Of a DNA stretch of 15,457 bases, positions 11,209-15,457 are shown piece by piece. Below the pieces are notes generated by a model. It was not told the DNA's origin and ran no database searches. It saw nothing but the letters and a program-made list of their open reading frames with translations. Position 1 is the stretch's first letter, and each line of letters begins with the position of its first letter. Both the position numbers and the translations under genes were made by a program. The stretch spans positions 1-15,457 of the forward strand of contig JAGWNO010000027.1 in assembly GCA_028871235.1 (NCBI GenBank), written 5' to 3'. This stretch comes from Gammaproteobacteria bacterium (GTDB lineage Bacteria > Pseudomonadota > Gammaproteobacteria > Natronospirales > REEB76).

Positions 11209-11236
11209 ATTATAGACCCGCATGCCTGTCTGTCAA
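11209..11236 (-). promoter_or_regulatory. Consensus sigma-70 promoter of the metF-metH operon
   Basis: TTGACA (11236-11231) and TATAAT (11214-11209), both perfect, with a 16-bp spacer. Transcription would begin near 11202, so the RNA opens almost directly with the P1 strand of the SAM-II aptamer. The -35 box contains the TGA stop codon of the DedA-family gene (11235-11233). Confidence 0.82.
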
Positions 11237-11856
11237 CCCGGCGGCGGCCCCTGGCGCAGGTGTCGCCACAGGTACCAGCCGGCGCCCAACAGGATGAGTG
11301 CCACGACGACGTTGTCGAAGCGGTGGAACCAGGCACCCAGCGTATCCCAATGCTCCCCCAGCCGCAGACCTATCCAGGCCAGCGCCCAGCACCAGATGAA
11401 CGAACCCAGGAACGTGTACAGGACGAACTTGCCGAGACGCATGCGCGCCACCCCCGCCGGAAAGGCGATGAAGGTGCGCACCACCGGCAGCAGCCGGCCT
11501 ATGAGAATGATGATGTCCCCGTGGCGGCCGAACCAGCGGTCCGCCAGTTCCAGATCATGATGGGACACTAATATATAGCGGCCGTATCTCTCCGCCAGCG
11601 GCCGGCCGCCCCGGGCACCCGCCCAGTACGCCAGCAGTGAGCCCAGCACGCAGCCCACGGCCCCGGCCACCGCCACCAGCCATAGCGTGAGTTCGCCGCG
11701 GAACACCAGATAGCCCGAGAACGGCATGATGATTTCTGAAGGCAGCGGAATGCAGGCGCTCTCTATGGCCATGAGCAGCACGATGCCGCCATAACCGAGG
11801 GTGGAAATGACGGCGATGATGCAGCCGGCGAGCAGCGCGAGCAGCTTGGCGAGCAT
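11233..11856 (-). CDS. DedA-family (VTT/SNARE-associated domain) inner-membrane protein
   Basis: 207 residues with several hydrophobic membrane segments. Family signatures are visible: an acidic residue and PLPSEIIMPFSGYL near residues 32-49 (the first re-entrant region), and GRLLPVVRTFIAFPAGVARM around 119-138 with the conserved arginines and PxG-like motif. DedA proteins are needed for envelope integrity and membrane-potential homeostasis, and some members recycle undecaprenyl phosphate or phospholipids across the membrane; which applies here cannot be told. The start ATG at 11856 has GAGGA four bases upstream. The kup stop codon (TGA, 11866-11864) overlaps that ribosome-binding site, so translation is probably coupled to kup. 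The gene ends GPPPG, and its stop codon lies inside the metF promoter. Confidence is high for the family and low for the exact role. Confidence 0.93.
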   Translation of the reverse strand: MLAKLLALLAGCIIAVISTLGYGGIVLLMAIESACIPLPSEIIMPFSGYLVFRGELTLWLVAVAGAVGCVLGSLLAYWAGARGGRPLAERYGRYILVSHHDLELADRWFGRHGDIIILIGRLLPVVRTFIAFPAGVARMRLGKFVLYTFLGSFIWCWALAWIGLRLGEHWDTLGAWFHRFDNVVVALILLGAGWYLWRHLRQGPPPG

Positions 11857-11863
11857 CCGGTCC

Positions 11864-13879
11864 TCAGAGCCTGGAAGCGGGAGGCGGCGGGGGGGGTGGC
11901 GGCATGCGCGCGGCGCGGCCGATCTCCGCCAGCCTCAGGCGCAGCCCCAGCTCCACGGTCCGGTCCGGCGGGATCTGATAAAAATCCGTGGCACGGATGG
12001 CATTGCGCGACATGAACACGAACAGCTTTTCACGCCACGCCATCATCGCCGGCACCTGCTTGGTGGGTACCAGCGTCTCGCGGCCGATGTAATAGGTGGT
12101 GCTCTCGGGATCAATGACCAGACCATAATCCTTGGCACGCCGCAGCGCCTGCGGCACGTTCGGGATCTGCATGAAGCCGTAATGCGCCAGCACGCGGTAG
12201 AACCCCTGGTTGAGTTTCTCCACCTCAAGGCGGTGCGTGGGATGCACGAATGGCACGTCGTCGGTGAGCACCGTGAGCAGCACCACCTGCTCGTGCAGCA
12301 CCTGGTTGTGCTCCAGATGATGCTGCAGCATGGGCGGCGTGCCAAGATTGGGTGCGGTCATGAAGATAGCGGTGCCGTGCACGCGCACCGGCTGTATGAT
12401 GCGGATACGGTCAAGGAATATCTCCAGCGGTTCGGTGCTGGCGCGCAGCCTGTCGATGAGGTTATAGCGGCCGGTACTCCAGGTAGACATGATGGTGAAG
12501 CCTATCAGGCCCACCAGCAACGGTAACCAGCCGCCATCCCAAATCTTGAAGATGTTGGCTATAAAAAACATGAAATCCACGATGAAGAAAAATCCGATGA
12601 TCGGCGTGACGATTGCGACATTCCAGTGCCACCGGTCCCGCATGGCGAGGAACAGCAGCATGGTGGTAATCAGCATGGTGGAGCTCACCGCGACACCATA
12701 GGCGGCCGCCAGGCTATCGGAGGTCTTGAAGCCCAGCACGATGGCGATGGTGGCGAGCATCAGGATCCAGTTCAGGGAAGGGATGTATATCTGCCCTTCC
12801 TTGTCCGGCGAGGTGCGGATGATGGTCAGCCGCGGGCTCTGGCCGAATTGGATAGCCTGGCTCATCAGGGAAAAGGCGCCGGAAATCACCGCCTGCGAGG
12901 CAATCACGGTGGCGATCGTGGCAAGAATCACCAGTGGATAAAGGAACCAACCGGAGTTCGGCACCAGGCTGTAGAAAAGCAGCCGGACCGGCTGATCCGG
13001 ATTCGCGAGAATTGCGGCGCCCTGTCCAAAGTAATTGAGCATCAGCGCCGGCATCACATAGAAAAACCATGACAGGCGTATAGGCAATTGACCGAAATGA
13101 CCGATATCCGCATACAGGGCCTCGGCGCCGGTAACGCACAGAAATACCGCGCCCAACACCACGATATCGGCCAAACCATGGTGGAATATGAAATACAGCG
13201 CATATGACGGATTGACGGCGACCAATACCCCCGGATAGCGGATGATGGCGATGAGCCCCAGCAGGGAAATCACCGCGAACCACAGCAGCATAATCGGGCC
13301 AAATACAAAACCGACGCGTTTCGTACCGCTCTTCTGAAACACGAACAGCGCCACCAGTACGATCACGGTGATGGTGAGGATCACAGAACGCGGTAAGGTG
13401 GGGGTAGCCACCTGCAGGCCCTCGACGGCGCTCAACACGGAAATCGCCGGTGTGATCATGCCGTCGCCATATAGCAACGCCGCTCCGAAGATCCCCAAGG
13501 CAATCAGGACTCGCGTGCGCTTGTTGCGCCGCCCCCTCCAGGGATCCAGCAGCGCCAGCAGGGCCAGTATGCCGCCTTCGCCCTTGTTGTCGGCACGCAG
13601 TACGAACAGCTGATATTTGATGCAGACGATTATTATCAGGGACCAGAATACCAGCGAAATCACGCCCAGCACGTTTTCCGGGGTCGGGCTCAGGCCGTAT
13701 CCACCGGAGAAAGGACTGCTGATGGCATACAGCGGGCTCGTGCCGATGTCGCCGAACACGATACCCAGCGCCCCCAAGCTGAGCGCCATGAGGCGTTTAC
13801 CGCCTGCGGGCGTGGTATCGCCGTTGCCGGCCCGCGTCTGGTCGTTGCGTATGACGGTATTCGGTCCTGTGCTGTGCAC
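11864..13879 (-). CDS. kup: Low-affinity potassium transporter Kup (TrkD)
   Basis: Inner-membrane K+ uptake protein of the KUP/HAK/KT family, a proton-coupled K+ importer. 671 residues against 622 in E. coli. About twelve membrane helices fill residues 30-460; GDIGTSPLYA stands at about 43-52, followed by RADNKGEGG, YGDGMITPAISVLSA, GAEALYADIGHFG, LNYFGQGA and ATVIASQAVISG, all hallmark segments. A cytoplasmic C-terminal domain follows, ending in a run of eight prolines and ASRL. I chose GTG at 13879 because GGGGAG lies six bases upstream; the GTG 11 codons further up (13912) lacks a site, and the first internal ATG (MALSLG) would leave too little sequence before the first helix. The stop overlaps the ribosome-binding site of the DedA-family gene, so the two form an operon. 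The proline run is encoded partly by a C8 tract (G8 at 11889-11896 on the plus strand). Confidence 0.96.
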   Translation of the reverse strand: MHSTGPNTVIRNDQTRAGNGDTTPAGGKRLMALSLGALGIVFGDIGTSPLYAISSPFSGGYGLSPTPENVLGVISLVFWSLIIIVCIKYQLFVLRADNKGEGGILALLALLDPWRGRRNKRTRVLIALGIFGAALLYGDGMITPAISVLSAVEGLQVATPTLPRSVILTITVIVLVALFVFQKSGTKRVGFVFGPIMLLWFAVISLLGLIAIIRYPGVLVAVNPSYALYFIFHHGLADIVVLGAVFLCVTGAEALYADIGHFGQLPIRLSWFFYVMPALMLNYFGQGAAILANPDQPVRLLFYSLVPNSGWFLYPLVILATIATVIASQAVISGAFSLMSQAIQFGQSPRLTIIRTSPDKEGQIYIPSLNWILMLATIAIVLGFKTSDSLAAAYGVAVSSTMLITTMLLFLAMRDRWHWNVAIVTPIIGFFFIVDFMFFIANIFKIWDGGWLPLLVGLIGFTIMSTWSTGRYNLIDRLRASTEPLEIFLDRIRIIQPVRVHGTAIFMTAPNLGTPPMLQHHLEHNQVLHEQVVLLTVLTDDVPFVHPTHRLEVEKLNQGFYRVLAHYGFMQIPNVPQALRRAKDYGLVIDPESTTYYIGRETLVPTKQVPAMMAWREKLFVFMSRNAIRATDFYQIPPDRTVELGLRLRLAEIGRAARMPPPPPPPPASRL

Positions 13880-14001
13880 CCGTGTCTCCCCGCTCAGGGA
13901 CTCCAAAAACACAACCGGCCGGTCTCGTATCGAGCACCAGCCGGTGGTCTGTCAAGCGTTTGTGGGCTACCAGTCTGCCAAGCCCGCAAATCAGGGCGCG
14001 C

Positions 14002-14028
14002 ATTATACCGCAAAGTCATCCCATTCAA
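14002..14028 (-). promoter_or_regulatory. Probable kup promoter
   Basis: A perfect -10 TATAAT (14007-14002) is preceded at 15 bp by TTGAAT (14028-14023). The spacer is short, so the -35 match is doubtful. Transcription would start near 13995, giving a leader of about 116 nt. Within that leader TTGACA (13955-13950) with GATACG 18 bp later may be a second, weaker promoter. No other gene intervenes before kup. Confidence 0.45.
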
Positions 14029-14053
14029 GGCTGCGCGGCGACGGGTCAGAGTG

Positions 14054-14089
14054 CCCCCAAGTCCATATGCCAGCTGGATATTTTGGGGG
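14054..14089 (-). other. Hairpin downstream of tRNA-Glu
   Basis: CCCCCAA (14054-14060) pairs with TTGGGGG (14083-14089), with an inner TCCA/TGGA possible. It begins about 50 bases past the tRNA-Glu 3' end and has no T-tract on the minus strand, so it could mark the end of the tRNA transcript or be a processing structure; an intrinsic terminator is not supported. Confidence 0.3.
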
Positions 14090-14140
14090 ACGATAGCAGG
14101 AAAAGTTACCCTGAACTGCACAGGCTTGGTAGCAGCAAAC

Positions 14141-14216
14141 TGGCGTCCCCAGGGGGATTCGAACCCCCGTTACCGCCGTGAAAGGGCGATGTCCTAGGCC
14201 TCTAGACGATGGGGAC
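14141..14216 (-). tRNA. tRNA-Glu (anticodon TTC)
   Basis: 76 nt including an encoded CCA. Acceptor GTCCCCA pairs with TGGGGAC, discriminator G. Anticodon loop CTTTCAC gives TTC, and the T-arm contains GGTTCGAATCC. It is nearly identical to E. coli tRNA-Glu; the first anticodon-stem pair is a T-G wobble instead of C-G. Glutamyl-tRNA synthetase, which charges this tRNA, is encoded just upstream. Confidence 0.98.
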
Positions 14217-14395
14217 AGGCCTGCAGAAACAATAAAAGGGCGTCCATGACCGCCCTCTAAATGAGCAACCTTGGTAGAGCTGTCCGCCGTGTGGCGGATC
14301 CGGCGAAGCACTGCTACGCCGCTGCGAGCGCCGTATCAAGGTAGATGTGGCCTGCCTCCCATGGACAGCTGTCGGTCGCCACTCACAAGAAACTC
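14217..14395 (-). other. 179-bp spacer between the two tRNA genes, rich in inverted repeats
   Basis: No reading frame of interest. It holds the terminator-like hairpin at 14231-14256 (listed separately), a hairpin TCCGCC-GTGT-GGCGGA (14283-14298), a near-perfect hairpin at 14302-14320, and two long-range complementarities that cross each other: ACCTTG (14268-14273) with CAAGGT (14337-14342), and AGCTGTCC (14278-14285) with GGACAGCT (14363-14370). The spacer is unusually long for a tRNA pair, and its role is unknown. Confidence 0.5.
14231..14256 (-). terminator. Terminator-like hairpin between tRNA-Ala and tRNA-Glu
   Basis: On the minus strand AGGGCG (14256-14251) pairs with CGCCCT (14242-14237) around an 8-nt loop, followed by TTTTATTGTTT. 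It lies 15 bases before the 5' end of tRNA-Glu, leaving no room for an independent promoter after it. It may be a leaky terminator or a processing signal. Confidence 0.5.
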
Positions 14396-14471
<76 letters not shown>

Positions 14472-14484
14472 ACACGGGGCGCGT

Positions 14485-14514
14485 ATTTTCCAGCTTGCAG
14501 GCGGAGCCTGTCAA
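14485..14514 (-). promoter_or_regulatory. Promoter of the tRNA-Ala/tRNA-Glu transcript
   Basis: A perfect TTGACA (14514-14509), an 18-bp spacer and GAAAAT (14490-14485, 4/6) are followed by a GC-rich discriminator (CGCGCCCCG) before the expected start near 14477, about six bases upstream of the mature tRNA-Ala 5' end. GC-rich discriminators are typical of stringently controlled stable-RNA promoters. A 5-bp hairpin CAGGC/GCCTG (14498-14510) overlaps the -35 region; it has no T-run and is not a convincing gltX terminator. Confidence 0.6.
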
Positions 14515-14530
14515 CCAAATAACCGCAAAA

Positions 14531-15457
14531 TCAGGGATTTTCGCCCAGGATTTTACCGATAGCCCGGTCGAGGCGGTTCAAGCTGCGCTCACGACCCAGC
14601 AGTTCCAGGGTGACATCAATGGGCGGCGACACCGCACCACCGGAGACGGCGACGCGCACAGGCTGGGCGATCTTGCCGAGTTTCACACCGAGTCCGGCCG
14701 CAACCGTCTCAAGCGTCGTATGGATTGAGGGCCTTGACCATGTCACCAGAGCGGCGAGCTGCGTGTGCATCGCCTGCAGACCAGATAATGCCTCCGGTGT
14801 GAGATTCTTTGCGGCGGCCTGCGTATCGTAATCGGCAAACTCCTCAAAGAAGAAGCGGCTGCCCTCCGCCATCTCCTTCATGGTCCTGGCGCGCTCCCGC
14901 ATTGCCAGCACCGTGGCTTCCAGCGCGGGGCCCTGGCCGGTGGACACCGCCAACCTGCCAAGATGCCATTGCAGCTCCGCCGCCAGGGTCTGTACATCGC
15001 CGGTCTTGATGTAATGCTGGTTGAGCCACAGGAGCTTGTCAGGATTGATGGCGGATGCTGATTTATTGACATCCTTTATATCAAACAGCGCTACCATCTG
15101 TTCGCGGCTGAAGATCTCCTGATCGCCATGGGACCAGCCGAGGCGCACCAGATAATTGATGACTGCATCCGGAAGATAGCCGTTCTCGCGGTACTGCATC
15201 ACACTCACTGCACCGTGGCGCTTGGAAAGTTTCGCGCCGTCGGGCCCGAGGATCATGGGCAGGTGCGCGTATTGCGGCGGTTTCACGCCCAGGGCATTGA
15301 AGATATTCATCTGCCGCGGCGTATTGTTGAGGTGGTCATCCCCGCGGATTACATGGGTGATCTGCATGTCCATATCGTCGACCACTACCGTGAAATTGTA
15401 GGTGGGTGTGCCGTCGGAGCGCGCGATGATGAGATCATCCAGCTCGCCGTTATCGAA
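14531..15457 (-). CDS. gltX: Glutamyl-tRNA synthetase, 5' end cut off by window edge
   Basis: Class I aminoacyl-tRNA synthetase that attaches glutamate to tRNA-Glu in the cytoplasm. The last 308 codons are visible; roughly 160 N-terminal residues, including the HIGH motif, lie beyond the right edge. Seen here: DGTPTYNFTVVVDDMDM, THVIRGDDHLNNTPRQ, and the KMSKS-type signature KLSKRHGA (codons 15232-15209), then NYLVRLGWSHGDQEIF and DKLLWLNQHYI of the anticodon-binding region, closing with RVAVSGGAVSPPIDVTLELLG. It matches E. coli GltX along its whole length. Whether it also charges tRNA-Gln (non-discriminating type) cannot be judged from this window. The gene ends 17 bp before the -35 box of the tRNA-Ala promoter; I see no intrinsic terminator in between. 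Confidence 0.98.
   Translation of the reverse strand, partial: FDNGELDDLIIARSDGTPTYNFTVVVDDMDMQITHVIRGDDHLNNTPRQMNIFNALGVKPPQYAHLPMILGPDGAKLSKRHGAVSVMQYRENGYLPDAVINYLVRLGWSHGDQEIFSREQMVALFDIKDVNKSASAINPDKLLWLNQHYIKTGDVQTLAAELQWHLGRLAVSTGQGPALEATVLAMRERARTMKEMAEGSRFFFEEFADYDTQAAAKNLTPEALSGLQAMHTQLAALVTWSRPSIHTTLETVAAGLGVKLGKIAQPVRVAVSGGAVSPPIDVTLELLGRERSLNRLDRAIGKILGENP

Noticed and set aside
11100..11210. SAM-I (S-box) or cobalamin riboswitch in the metF leader
   Set aside because: The SAM-I core and kink-turn sequences and the cobalamin B12-box are absent; the motifs and compact pseudoknot fit SAM-II instead.
13880..13912. 11-codon extension of kup to the GTG at 13912
   Set aside because: There is no ribosome-binding site there, while GGGGAG stands at the right distance before the GTG at 13879.

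Overview
The window is a stretch of a proteobacterial chromosome, most likely gammaproteobacterial. It is GC-rich, and MetH, MetF, Kup, GltX and the Mg2+ ATPase all read very close to their Escherichia coli counterparts; tRNA-Ala(GGC) and tRNA-Glu(TTC) follow gltX. I cannot name the genus. Every gene I can support lies on the minus strand, so transcription runs from high to low coordinates.

In transcription order the window holds: the C-terminal two-thirds of glutamyl-tRNA synthetase gltX (cut by the right edge); tRNA-Ala(GGC) and tRNA-Glu(TTC); the potassium transporter kup, whose stop codon sits in the ribosome-binding site of a DedA-family membrane protein gene; then the methionine operon metF-metH; a small, very basic secreted protein built of charged heptads; a two-domain periplasmic M16 zinc metallopeptidase; a 478-bp gap; and an MgtA-type magnesium P-type ATPase whose last 55-60 codons lie beyond the left edge.

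The most notable element is the metF leader (about 11105-11236). A promoter with consensus boxes (TTGACA, 16 bp, TATAAT) overlaps the dedA-family stop codon. Within a few bases of the predicted start of transcription comes a sequence with the conserved features of a SAM-II (SAM_alpha) riboswitch: a 6-bp P1, the loop motif GAUUU, loop UUGC pairing with GCUAA, an AUAAAU linker and GCUAAAG. It is followed by an 11-bp GAAA-capped hairpin and seven Ts, a textbook intrinsic terminator. Eight bases of the aptamer loop are perfectly complementary to the 3' strand of this terminator. This suggests a transcription-attenuating SAM-II switch that shuts off methylene-THF reductase and B12-dependent methionine synthase when S-adenosylmethionine is plentiful. 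As far as I know, SAM-II is described mainly in Alphaproteobacteria and usually discussed as a translational switch.

The other genes are housekeeping functions without an obvious shared pathway: ion transport (kup, mgtA), envelope maintenance (DedA family, M16 peptidase) and translation (gltX, tRNAs). I found no insertion sequence, phage gene, CRISPR array or sign of recent transfer.
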